Shown here: piece after piece, positions 1 to 8,553 of the stretch | Layout of the letters: each line of letters opens with the position of its first letter | Numbering within the stretch: the first letter of the stretch is position 1 | Made by a program: the position numbers and the translations under genes | Notes under the pieces: generated by a model | What the model saw: the letters and a program-made list of their open reading frames with translations, nothing else | The model's database searches: none | Told to the model about the DNA's origin: nothing | Origin: Cupriavidus plantarum | Lineage (GTDB): Bacteria; Pseudomonadota; Gammaproteobacteria; Burkholderiales; Burkholderiaceae | Direction of reading: 5' to 3' | DNA: 64,000 nt | Assembly: GCF_905397285.1 (NCBI RefSeq) | Contig: NZ_CAJPUX010000004.1 | Span: forward strand, 1 to 64,000

Positions 1-1
1 C

Positions 2-1390
2 GCGCACGCCACCGACGAGGCCATGCCCACCGGCGAGGTGCCGTTGCTCCCCGTGCAGCGGGAGTTCTTTGAGACCGCCATCCCCGAGCGGCATCACTGG
101 AATCAGGCGGTTTTGCTGCGGCCGAAAGAAGCGATCGATCTCGTGCGTTTGCAGGCGGCGGTGGATCGGGTCGTCGCGCATCATGATGCGTTGCGGATGC
201 GGTTCAGTCAGCGCGATGGCCAATGGACGCAGCGGTACGCCGACACATCGGTCACCACGGTGACACACGAGCCCGTCGATACCGACGCGCTCACCGATGC
301 ATGCACGCGCGCGCAGCGGAGCCTGAACCTCGAACAAGGCCCGCTGCTGCGCGTGGCCCGCTTCACGCTCCCGGACGGCTCGCAGCGCCTGCTCATCGCC
401 ATCCATCACCTCGTCGTGGACGGTATCTCATGGCGCATCCTGCTGGAAGACCTCCAGCAAGCGTACAGGGACGATGCGCCGCTGCCCGCCCGCACCTCGT
501 CCTATCAGACGTGGGCGCGGAGGCTGCAGCAATACGCCGACTCGACCACCATGTCGGGTGAGGCCGCGTTCTGGCTCGCGCAAGCCGACGCGCCGCAACC
601 GGTCCCCGACCATGATGTGCCGGCACGAACCCGCGATGCCGCCCACGAGACCGTGCGGCTCGACGCCCACCGGACCTCGCAGTTGCTTCAGGACGCCCAC
701 GCTGCCTACCGCACACGCATCAACGACCTGCTGCTCGCGGCAGTGGCATCCTCCGTGGGACAGTGGCTCGGCCATTCACGCGTTGGCATCGTGCTCGAAG
801 GGCATGGCCGCGCGTCCCTGTTCGAGGAGGTCGATCTGTCGCGCACGGTTGGGTGGTTCACGTCGATCTACCCGATCGTGGTTCCCGTGGGCCTCGACAT
901 CGGCGATGGCATCCGGCAGGCCAAGGAGGCGTTGCGCGCCGTGCCGCAACAGGGCATCGGCTATGGGCTGCTCAGGCATGACGGCCCCGATGCCGTCCGC
1001 AATGCCCTCGCGGTGCGCGACCTGCCGCGCATCACCTTCAACTATCTCGGCCAGTTCGATCAGGGCGCCAGCGATCCCGGCGCGCTGTTCGTGCGCGCCG
1101 ACGAGCCCTCCGGTGCAGGCCGCGGCCCCGATGCCCCGCTGGGCAACTGGATCACGATCAACGGACAGGTCTTCGACGGCGTGCTCGAGTTCCGCATCGG
1201 CTATAGCCGCGCACAGTTCGTGACGATGCAGCCCCTGGCGGAGGCGTTGCAGGGCGCGCTGGAGCGCGTGGTCGACCACTGCATCGCGCAGAGCACCGAC
1301 GCGCAGCATCAGAGCCTCACGCCGTCGGACCTTGTGAACGTGAAGATGGATCAGGCGTCGCTGGACGCGCTGCTCGACACCGTGTTGTAG
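2..1390 (+). CDS. NRPS, C-terminal epimerisation (E) domain, 5'-truncated by window edge
   Basis: The reading frame is open to the left edge, so the ATG at 23 is an internal Met and not a start. The visible part is one epimerisation domain of about 440 residues. Seen: an HHLVVDGISWR active-site motif (near codon 130), an EGHGR motif, TVGWFTSIYP, and NYLGQFD, all diagnostic of E domains rather than C domains. An E domain turns the last L-aminoacyl unit held on the preceding carrier protein into the D form. The tail (TPSDLVNVKMDQASLDALL) looks like a communication-mediating donor helix that docks with the next synthetase, which starts 10 bp downstream. The upstream A and T domains lie outside the window, so the amino acid epimerised cannot be read here. 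Confidence 0.93.
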   Translation, partial: AHATDEAMPTGEVPLLPVQREFFETAIPERHHWNQAVLLRPKEAIDLVRLQAAVDRVVAHHDALRMRFSQRDGQWTQRYADTSVTTVTHEPVDTDALTDACTRAQRSLNLEQGPLLRVARFTLPDGSQRLLIAIHHLVVDGISWRILLEDLQQAYRDDAPLPARTSSYQTWARRLQQYADSTTMSGEAAFWLAQADAPQPVPDHDVPARTRDAAHETVRLDAHRTSQLLQDAHAAYRTRINDLLLAAVASSVGQWLGHSRVGIVLEGHGRASLFEEVDLSRTVGWFTSIYPIVVPVGLDIGDGIRQAKEALRAVPQQGIGYGLLRHDGPDAVRNALAVRDLPRITFNYLGQFDQGASDPGALFVRADEPSGAGRGPDAPLGNWITINGQVFDGVLEFRIGYSRAQFVTMQPLAEALQGALERVVDHCIAQSTDAQHQSLTPSDLVNVKMDQASLDALLDTVL

Positions 1391-1400
1391 GAACATAGGC

Positions 1401-4400
1401 ATGACTTCGGAACGACGCAAGCAGGACATCGAAACCATCGCCGCGCTGACGCCTCTGCAGCAGGGCGTGTTATTCCACGCGCTGGAGCGCGGGCACGAAG
1501 ACCCGTATCACTATCAGCGCGTGTTCGTGCTGGAGGGCGACCTCTCCGTGCCGCGCTTCGAGCAGGCATGGCAGCAGGCTGCCGACCGGCATCAGGCACT
1601 GCGCACCGACTATATCGTCGGGGAGAGCGACACGCCGTTGCAGGTGATCTACAAACAGCGGCCCGTCGCGATCGAACAGGTCGACTGGCGCGATCAGGAC
1701 GCACAGCGCCAGCGCGCGGCCCTCGAAGCATGGCTCGCGGTGCGGCGCGCGGAGGGCTTTGCATTCCGTCGCGCGGCCGATGCGCGGTTACGACTGATGC
1801 GCGTGAGCGACGCCCAGTGGTGGCTCGCCTGGAGCTTCCACCACGTGCAGATGGATGGCTGGAGCGTCGGCATTGCGCTGTCCGACGTGCTGCGCGCCTA
1901 TTGCGGAGATGCCCTGCCACCGTCGTCGCGGCCGTTCAGCAGCTATCTGCAATGGCTGGGGCAACGCGATCATGCAGCGTCGTTGACGCACTGGCGGTCG
2001 GTGCTCGATCTTGCCGACGGACGTACGCCGCTCCCTTGCGCCGGTATCGAACGGCGGGCCGCGCGCGCGGGCTATGCCGAGCAAAAGCTCAGTTGTCCGC
2101 CGGCACTCAGTACCGCGTTGCGCGATGCCGCGCGCGGGGCGGGCGTGACGCTCAATACCGTCGTGCAGTCGGCATGGGGATGGCTGCTGGCACGCCATGC
2201 CGGCACCGATGGCGCGCTGTTCGGCACAACCGTGTCCGGCCGCTCCGGCGAGCTGCCCGGTATCGAGCAGACCGTGGGGTTGTTCATCAACACACTGCCA
2301 TTGCATGTGGCGTCGCCTGCCGACATGTCCGTGCGCGACTGGTGGCGGGCGGTGCAACGCACCGCTGTCTCGAACCAGCAGCATGAACATACGCCGCTGC
2401 CGGATATTCAGCGGTTGCGCGATGGCGGGTCGCTGTTCGACAGCATCGTCGTGTTCGAGAACTATCCCGTGGACGCGGCCCTCCGGCAGCCCATCGAAGG
2501 ACTTTCCATCCGTCTGCTCGATCTTCGGCAGCCGACGGGCGGCGGCGATGCGGTCGCGACGCACGGGCGAAATAATTTTCCGCTGAGCCTCATCGCGGTG
2601 GGCGAAGCGCAGCTGCATCTGACGCTGGCGTATCGGCGCGACGCCTTTGACGACGAGGCCATCGCTGCCCTGCTGAGGCAACTGGAGGCGGGGCTTCAGG
2701 CGATGGCGGACGATCCGTCGCGGCCGCTGGGGACTGTGGCGCTGCCCGCCGCTGACGGCGACGGGGTGCTGCGCGGTGAGGCGGCCGCGCCCGCCCCGCA
2801 CGTGCTGGACGCGTGGGCGCGGCATCTGGCCGCCGATGGCGATGCGCCTGCATTCCAGGACGACGCCACCGTGCTGACGCGTGCCCAGGCGGATGGCCTG
2901 GCGAATGGCCTGGCGAATGGCCTCGCGCATGCGCTGCGAGCGCGGGGCGCGGGGCCGGAGCGCGTGGTGGCGCTGTGCCTCGATCGGTCTGTGGCATTTG
3001 CCGTCGGCTGGCTGGGCGTGCTGAAGGCGGGCGCTATCTGCCTGCCGCTCGACCCGGCGCAGCCTCCCGAGCGCTTGCGGCAATTGCTGCATGACGCCGG
3101 GGCCGTGGCGATCGTTGGCGCCGCCGCCGCGACGGACCTGCCCGTGTTGGACCCAATGAGCGTAGCGCCTCGCGCCGACTCACCGATGCACGAGCCGCCG
3201 ATGCACGAGCGGCCCGATCAGGGCGCCTACCTGATCTACACATCCGGTTCGACGGGCGCGCCAAAGGGCGTGGTCATCAGCCATCGCGCGATCGCCCACT
3301 ACACGGCCGGCGTGCTGGCACGCCTCGGCCTGCCGCGGAATGCCAGCATGGCGATGGTATCGACGCCGGCGGCCGACCTTGGCCACACGATGCTGTTCGG
3401 CGCGATCTGCGGCGGCCATCTGCTGCATCTGATCCCGGCACGGCGCGCGACGGATCCTGATCGCTTTGCCGAGTACATGGCGAGGCATCGCGTCGGCGCG
3501 CTCAAGATCGTGCCGGCGCATCTGCGCGGACTGCTGGAGGCGAAGGACGCCGCCAACGTGCTGCCCGCCCATGCGCTGGTGCTCGGAGGCGAGGCAACGT
3601 CCGCCGACCTGGCCGCGCGTCTGCGGGCGCTACGGCCGGAGATGCAATTGTTCAACCACTATGGGCCCACCGAGACGACCGTCGGCGTGTTGACGCATCA
3701 AGCGGAGATGGCGGGCATTGTCGCGAGTGGACCGGCCGTGCCGACGGGCTCGCCCCTCCCCGGTACGCAGGTCTACGTGCTCGACCGCGGGCTGAATCCC
3801 GTGCCGCCTGGCGTATCCGGCGAACTGTATGTCGGCGGTCCGCAGGTGGCACGCGGTTACCTGCGTCAGCCGGGCGTGACCGCGAGCCGCTTCGTGCCGG
3901 ATCCATTTGCGTCGGGTGGACGGATGTATCGCACGGGGGACCGTGTGCGTCAGGACGAAGCGGGCCGCATTCACTATATCGGCCGCGCGGACGATCAGGT
4001 CAAGATTCGGGGCTATCGTGTCGACCCCGGTGAGGTCGCGCATGCGGTCCGGGCCGTCGAAGGTGTACGCGACGCAGCCGTGCTCGTGCGCGACGGCCGA
4101 CTCGTGGCCTGGTGCGTGCTGGACGACGCCACGCCAGACGCCGTGCGTGCCGCGCTGCGGGACACGCTGCCCGACCATATGGTGCCGTCGCATGTGGTGC
4201 GGGTGGACCGGCTGCCGGTCACCGCCAATGGCAAGCTTGACCGGCGCGCGCTGCCCGATCCCGACGCGGCGGCTGACGCGTTCGTCCCGCCGCGGACCGA
4301 GACCGAGATCGCGCTCGCGCAAATCTGGCAGGACGTGCTGGGTGTACCGCAGGTCAGTGCGGGAGACAACTTCTTCGCGCTCGGCGGCGATTCGATCCTG

Positions 4401-6977
4401 ACGCTCAAGATCATCGCCCGGCTCAAGAAGGGAGGCCGGCGTCTGTTGCCGAAGCAGGTGTTCGAGCACCCGGTGCTGGCCGATCTTGCCGTGGCGATGG
4501 ATGCGATGATGGATGCGGCGGCGGCGACCCCCGCAGCCTCGGTCGTCTCCACCCTCGCCGACCGGTCGCAGCCGCTGGCCCTGTCGTTCACGCAGCAGCG
4601 GCTGTGGTTCCTCTGGCTGCTCAATCCGCAGGGCGGGACCTATAACATCCCGCGCGCGGTGCGTCTGCGTGGCAGGCTCGATCGCAAAGCGCTGCAACGG
4701 ACGTTCGATGCGCTCGTGGCGCGTCATGAGGCATTGCGTACGACGTTCGATGCCGAAGGCAGCGCGGTGTGGCAACGCATACGCACGCCCGAACCCGTGA
4801 AGATCGGCGTCACCGATTTGCGCGCGGCGCCCGATACCGCGCCGGCCCATGCCGACGCCGAAGCGTTGGCGCCGTTCGATCTGCGCGACGGACCGTTGCT
4901 GCGGGTGCGATTGCTCCAACTGGCCGATGACGACCATGTGCTGCTTGTCACGTTGCACCATATCGTTGCCGATGGCTGGTCGATGGGCATCGTGATCGAC
5001 GAGTTCGCACGGTTGTATTCAGGCTTCGCCACTGGCGCGCCCGTGGCGCTTCCACCGCTGGTCCAGCAGTATGCGGACCATGCGGCATGGCAGCGGCGGC
5101 CCGAGCAGGCCGTCGCGATTGCGCGGCAGCTCGACTGGTGGCGTGGGCATCTCGATGGCGCGCCGCCTGTGTTGGCACTGCCGACCGATAAGCCGCGGCC
5201 GGCCATGCCTTCCCATGCGGCGGACGTGGTGCCGATTGTGTTTGCACCGGCGCTGGTGGCGCAACTACGCGAGGTCGCGCAGGCTTCGCGGACGACGCTG
5301 TTCGGCGTGTTGCTGGCGGCGTTCCAGACGCTGTTGTATCGCGTGTCCGGCGAGACCTCGCCGTGTGTCGGCGTGCCGATTGCCAACCGGCATCGGGTGG
5401 AGACGGCGGATGTGGTCGGGGTATTCATCAATACGCAGGTATGGCGGGCGCGGCTCTCGCCGGCCATGACGTATCGCGAACTGCTGGCGCAGGTGCGCGA
5501 GACCGCTGCCGGCGCGCAGGCGCATCAGGACCTGCCCTTCGAGCAACTGGTCGAGGCCTTGCAACCCGCGCGCGATGTGTCCCGCAATCCGCTGTTCCAG
5601 GTCATGGCGAATCATCAGCGGCGCGATCGCCAGGCGTCGCGGCGCATTGCCGGTTTGACGGTGGAGCCTGTGGAGCGCCTGTCGCGCCGGACGAAGATGG
5701 ACCTCTCGCTCGATACGCAGGAGGATGAGAGCGGCGCGCTGGAGGGCGTGCTGGGCTATGCCACCGACTTGTTCGACGCGGCGACCGTGGCGCGGTGGCG
5801 CGATCGGTATCTCGACATTCTTGCGGCCATGGTGAACCGGCCGGATGGCGCGCTGGGCGCCACGGATGTGGTGCCCAGCGCGGCCGCGCCTGCTCGGCCG
5901 CCCGCTCGTCCATCCAAGTCGGTAGCGTATGTTCCGCCGCGCACGCCGACGCAGCGATGGCTTGCCGGTGTGTGGGCAGGCGTGTTGGCCGTGCCGCGCA
6001 TCGGCATTCACGACGACGTCTTCGCGACCGGGGCTCATTCGCTGCTGTGCCTGCAGGTTCTGGCGCAATTGCGCGCGTCGCCGTTGGGCGCTGGTGTCGC
6101 GCTGCGCGACCTGATGCAGTATCCAACGATCGCCGCGTTGAGCGATGTCATCGATGGCCGCGTCGGAGAGAAGGATGGCGCGGTGCCGCTCAATCGCGTG
6201 GTGACAGGGCCGCCGCTCTTCTGTGTGCATGCGTCGTTCGGCACGGTGTCCGACTACGCGCCGCTGGCGCAGGCGCTCGATGGGCAGCGCACGGTCTATG
6301 GGCTGGCATGTCCGCCGGTGGAACGCCTGGGCGACATCGAGGCGCTGGCTTCCGCGCACGTCGAGGCGCTGCGTCGCGCGCAGCCGCACGGGCCGTACCA
6401 CCTGCTCGGGTGGTCGCTGGGCGGCGCGCTGGCCGCGCGCATGGCGTCGATGCTCGAGCGATCTGGCGAACAGGTGGCGTTTCTCGGCCTTGTGGACAGC
6501 TATGTGCCGAGGGCGGCCGGACATGTGGGGCGGTCGCGCGGGTCGATCGGGGAGCTGGTGGACTATCTCGAGCAGGCACTGCCGGGGCTCGATCGGGCGG
6601 CGCTCGAGGTGGAGGCGAACGCCGCAGGGGCGGAGGACGAGGCGCCCGCGCGTGTCGAGCGGATCGTGCGCGCGGCATTTGCGCAGTCGGGCGACGCGTC
6701 TCAGGCGGTCGTTCAGTCGGAGGTGACGTGCATGCTCGATACCGCGACGCGCCTGCGCGCGCTTGTTGCGGCGATACCGCTTGCAACGGTGCGCGTGGCC
6801 GTGGACAACTGGTGGACCGTGGACCGGGCGGATGCGGATATCGAACGCATGCACGCGCTGCTGCCGTCGTGCCTTGCCGCACAGCGGATCGATGCGACCC
6901 ACCTCGGCATCGTCCGCGCTCCCGACTGGATCGCGGCGGTTACTGCCCGGCTTGCACACGGCGAGGTGCCGGCCTGA
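1401..6977 (+). CDS. Siderophore NRPS, C-A(Asp)-T-C-T-TE, terminal synthetase
   Basis: 1858 residues. Order seen: C domain (about 10-440, HHVQMDG at 147); A domain (about 465-955, YTSGSTGAPKG near 613, NHYGPTETT near 751, YRTGD near 843, NGKLDRR near 943); carrier domain with GGDS Ser998; second C domain (about 1060-1490, HHIVADGWS near 1186); second carrier (GAHS, Ser1547); thioesterase (GWSLGG Ser1672, Asp near 1699, His1834). Aligned by eye to GrsA, the A pocket reads D-L-T-K-V-G-H-V-G plus the invariant Lys, the published aspartate code. The first C domain follows an upstream E domain, so a D-donor (DCL) type is expected. The second C-T pair has no A domain. The TE should release, and perhaps cyclise, the finished peptide. 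Directly downstream of its donor synthetase. Confidence 0.95.
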   Translation: MTSERRKQDIETIAALTPLQQGVLFHALERGHEDPYHYQRVFVLEGDLSVPRFEQAWQQAADRHQALRTDYIVGESDTPLQVIYKQRPVAIEQVDWRDQDAQRQRAALEAWLAVRRAEGFAFRRAADARLRLMRVSDAQWWLAWSFHHVQMDGWSVGIALSDVLRAYCGDALPPSSRPFSSYLQWLGQRDHAASLTHWRSVLDLADGRTPLPCAGIERRAARAGYAEQKLSCPPALSTALRDAARGAGVTLNTVVQSAWGWLLARHAGTDGALFGTTVSGRSGELPGIEQTVGLFINTLPLHVASPADMSVRDWWRAVQRTAVSNQQHEHTPLPDIQRLRDGGSLFDSIVVFENYPVDAALRQPIEGLSIRLLDLRQPTGGGDAVATHGRNNFPLSLIAVGEAQLHLTLAYRRDAFDDEAIAALLRQLEAGLQAMADDPSRPLGTVALPAADGDGVLRGEAAAPAPHVLDAWARHLAADGDAPAFQDDATVLTRAQADGLANGLANGLAHALRARGAGPERVVALCLDRSVAFAVGWLGVLKAGAICLPLDPAQPPERLRQLLHDAGAVAIVGAAAATDLPVLDPMSVAPRADSPMHEPPMHERPDQGAYLIYTSGSTGAPKGVVISHRAIAHYTAGVLARLGLPRNASMAMVSTPAADLGHTMLFGAICGGHLLHLIPARRATDPDRFAEYMARHRVGALKIVPAHLRGLLEAKDAANVLPAHALVLGGEATSADLAARLRALRPEMQLFNHYGPTETTVGVLTHQAEMAGIVASGPAVPTGSPLPGTQVYVLDRGLNPVPPGVSGELYVGGPQVARGYLRQPGVTASRFVPDPFASGGRMYRTGDRVRQDEAGRIHYIGRADDQVKIRGYRVDPGEVAHAVRAVEGVRDAAVLVRDGRLVAWCVLDDATPDAVRAALRDTLPDHMVPSHVVRVDRLPVTANGKLDRRALPDPDAAADAFVPPRTETEIALAQIWQDVLGVPQVSAGDNFFALGGDSILTLKIIARLKKGGRRLLPKQVFEHPVLADLAVAMDAMMDAAAATPAASVVSTLADRSQPLALSFTQQRLWFLWLLNPQGGTYNIPRAVRLRGRLDRKALQRTFDALVARHEALRTTFDAEGSAVWQRIRTPEPVKIGVTDLRAAPDTAPAHADAEALAPFDLRDGPLLRVRLLQLADDDHVLLVTLHHIVADGWSMGIVIDEFARLYSGFATGAPVALPPLVQQYADHAAWQRRPEQAVAIARQLDWWRGHLDGAPPVLALPTDKPRPAMPSHAADVVPIVFAPALVAQLREVAQASRTTLFGVLLAAFQTLLYRVSGETSPCVGVPIANRHRVETADVVGVFINTQVWRARLSPAMTYRELLAQVRETAAGAQAHQDLPFEQLVEALQPARDVSRNPLFQVMANHQRRDRQASRRIAGLTVEPVERLSRRTKMDLSLDTQEDESGALEGVLGYATDLFDAATVARWRDRYLDILAAMVNRPDGALGATDVVPSAAAPARPPARPSKSVAYVPPRTPTQRWLAGVWAGVLAVPRIGIHDDVFATGAHSLLCLQVLAQLRASPLGAGVALRDLMQYPTIAALSDVIDGRVGEKDGAVPLNRVVTGPPLFCVHASFGTVSDYAPLAQALDGQRTVYGLACPPVERLGDIEALASAHVEALRRAQPHGPYHLLGWSLGGALAARMASMLERSGEQVAFLGLVDSYVPRAAGHVGRSRGSIGELVDYLEQALPGLDRAALEVEANAAGAEDEAPARVERIVRAAFAQSGDASQAVVQSEVTCMLDTATRLRALVAAIPLATVRVAVDNWWTVDRADADIERMHALLPSCLAAQRIDATHLGIVRAPDWIAAVTARLAHGEVPA
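2895..2930 (+). repeat. 12-bp in-frame tandem repeat in A-domain helix (GLAN)
   Basis: The unit ggcctggcgaat is present twice exactly (2895-2906, 2907-2918) and a third time degenerately (2919-2930). It encodes GLAN-GLAN-GLAH in the A1 core region, where family members usually read A-x-x-x-A-N-x-L-A. The result is a four-residue longer helix. Its length is a multiple of three, so the frame is kept. Confidence 0.8.
3183..3212 (+). repeat. 15-bp in-frame tandem duplication before the A3 loop
   Basis: ccgatgcacgagccg is followed at once by ccgatgcacgagcgg (one mismatch). It encodes PMHEP-PMHER just upstream of the YTSGSTG phosphate loop of the A domain. It is a recent-looking in-frame duplication in a linker. 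Confidence 0.7.
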
Positions 6978-6984
6978 TCAGGAA

Positions 6985-7010
6985 GGCGGTGAGGGCCCCG
7001 CCTCACCGCC
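6985..7010. terminator. Hairpin between convergent NRPS and small membrane-protein genes
   Basis: Perfect 10-bp stem ggcggtgagg / cctcaccgcc with a 6-nt loop (gccccg). It starts 8 bp after the NRPS stop and its right arm contains the stop codon of the opposite-strand gene. No strong T run follows on either strand, so it is a likely bidirectional, weak terminator. Confidence 0.6.
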
Positions 7011-7263
7011 CATCGGCGCTGGGCTCACGCTCCGCGCCCGGCAAAGGCGCAACGCGCCGTGGTGCGGCGGCGCGCGTCCTGGCCGAGGGCTTCAGTGCGT
7101 ACCAGAGGCCGGTGGCCGTCATGGCCCCGAGCGCGGCCCATGAGATCCAGTCCCAGATGCCATCCGCAAACAGCGCCGCGGCAAGCCCGACGAGACCGAT
7201 GGCCGCGAGCCATAACGGCGCGCCGTAGATCCACAGGAACGTACCCGTCCGCTTGTCGCTCAT
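7003..7263 (-). CDS. Small membrane protein coupled to PepSY gene
   Basis: 86 residues (start MSDKRTG). The ATG overlaps the stop of the upstream PepSY gene (ATGA at 7260-7263), so the two are translationally coupled. Two hydrophobic stretches are visible (about residues 9-32 and 36-57), followed by an Arg-rich, Pro-rich tail. It resembles the small DUF-type membrane proteins that sit beside PepSY iron-uptake genes. Its role is unknown. It may stabilise the PepSY protein or carry electrons with it. Much longer in-frame upstream readings exist but run inside the PepSY gene and were not used. Confidence 0.75.
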   Translation of the reverse strand: MSDKRTGTFLWIYGAPLWLAAIGLVGLAAALFADGIWDWISWAALGAMTATGLWYALKPSARTRAAAPRRVAPLPGAEREPSADGR

Positions 7264-8414
7264 CGCGCCGCCTCCGCCACCGCCGGCGCGCGATGCGATG
7301 CCTCGATGTCCCGCAGGCGGGTCTGCATCTGCCGCGTCCGTCCGATCCACAGGTACAGCCCGCTCCCCAGCAGCACGATGGCAATCACATCGAGCACTGC
7401 CCATAGCACCTTCAAAGGCATCGCGCCATAGTCTCCAAAATGCAGCGGCCCAGAGATCCGTAGCGCTGCCACATACCAGGGCATGTCCCGCTTGGCCGCG
7501 AACTGGCCCGTCTCCGCGTCCACCAGCACCGGCTTGATGAGCCGCGACGTGATATGCGCGTCCCCGCGCATGAACACCGCATAGTGACGCGGCCCCGCAA
7601 GCGGCGTCCCCGGGAAGGCGACGAACGCGGTGGTCATATGCGGCTCCTCGGCCTGCGCAAGACCGATGGCCTTGTCCAGGGAGCTCAGCGCGCGCGGCGC
7701 CCCCTGCCCCACGAACGGGGCGACCATCGCCTTGAGCTCCGTCGATTGCCAAATGCTGTAGGTCGGCTTCGCCAGCGTGAGCAGCACGCCGGTAATGCCG
7801 ACCACGGTCAGCCACGACAGCGTCGCCATGCCCAGCACGTTATGCAGATCGAGCCATTTGAGCCGCGAGGAGCGTTCGCGCCGAACCGTGCCGAACGGCA
7901 GCTTCTTCATCAGCGGTCCATACACGACCACCCCCGAGACGATCGACACCACGAACAGCAGCCCCATGAAGCCGAGGAACAGCGTCCCCGGAAGACCCGC
8001 AAACAGATCGGTATGGAGCTTGACCATGATGAGCATGAAGCCCGACCGCAATGGGGTATCGCGCAGCAGATGCCCCGTGCGCGCGTCGTAGGTCAGCAGC
8101 GCCCCACCCTGCCGCGGCGACTCGCGCGAAGACAGCGAGACGAACCACACGGGCTCCTCGTCATCGGCGGTGACGAAGCGGACGGCACTGCCGGGCCGGC
8201 GTTCCAATGCGTCCGCCACGATGCGATCCACCGGCATGCGGGCCGTGTCCGCCGGCATCTCCGGCGCCTCCACGCCGTTGCCGAACCAATGGTCGATCTC
8301 GTGCCCGAACACGAGCGGCAGGCCGGTCAGGCACAGCAGCAGCAGGAAGATCGTGCAGACGAGGCTGGTCCATTTGTGGACCAGATACCAGATTCGAAAC
8401 GTGCGGATATGCAT
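7260..8414 (-). CDS. PepSY-domain iron-regulated membrane protein (PiuB/FoxB-like)
   Basis: 384 residues. The N-terminus has a cytoplasmic start and a TM helix (about 15-36, WTSLVCTIFLLLLCLTGLPL). A periplasmic PepSY region with HEIDHW follows, then TM helices near 140-165, 190-215 and 335-360. This is the PepSY_TM layout of inner-membrane proteins found next to siderophore genes, some of which reduce the ferric siderophore in the periplasm (FoxB type). Its place inside an NRPS siderophore cluster, divergent from a biosynthetic gene and behind a Fur-box-like site, supports an iron-release role. The exact activity is inferred. The stop overlaps the next gene. Confidence 0.85.
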   Translation of the reverse strand: MHIRTFRIWYLVHKWTSLVCTIFLLLLCLTGLPLVFGHEIDHWFGNGVEAPEMPADTARMPVDRIVADALERRPGSAVRFVTADDEEPVWFVSLSSRESPRQGGALLTYDARTGHLLRDTPLRSGFMLIMVKLHTDLFAGLPGTLFLGFMGLLFVVSIVSGVVVYGPLMKKLPFGTVRRERSSRLKWLDLHNVLGMATLSWLTVVGITGVLLTLAKPTYSIWQSTELKAMVAPFVGQGAPRALSSLDKAIGLAQAEEPHMTTAFVAFPGTPLAGPRHYAVFMRGDAHITSRLIKPVLVDAETGQFAAKRDMPWYVAALRISGPLHFGDYGAMPLKVLWAVLDVIAIVLLGSGLYLWIGRTRQMQTRLRDIEASHRAPAVAEAAR

Positions 8415-8431
8415 GGCGATCCGGCGATTTT

Positions 8432-8450
8432 GAGAATGATTCGCATTTTA
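8432..8450. promoter_or_regulatory. Fur-box-like site, PepSY / acyltransferase divergent region
   Basis: gagaatgattcgcatttta matches the 19-bp Fur consensus (gataatgataatcattatc) at 13 of 19 positions by eye, including aatgat and catt half sites. It lies 18 bp upstream of the PepSY ATG on one side and about 100 bp from the acyltransferase ATG on the other. It could therefore repress both under iron sufficiency. Confidence 0.6.
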
Positions 8451-8553
8451 ACGAGTGTCGTCGCGGACATCTACCTAAATTCGCCGCGATCCCACGCGTC
8501 TCCTCGGATATCGGCCCCGCGTGGGGCTGTGAGAACCCATCCGGGAAAACACC

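Noticed and set aside
23..25. ATG at 23 as the start of the first gene
   Set aside because: The frame is open to the window edge and the protein lacks an N-terminal domain; it is an internal Met of a longer synthetase.
7003..7815. 270-codon reading that includes the small membrane-protein gene
   Set aside because: Its upstream part lies inside the PepSY gene in another frame; the ATG at 7263 with the ATGA overlap is the better start.
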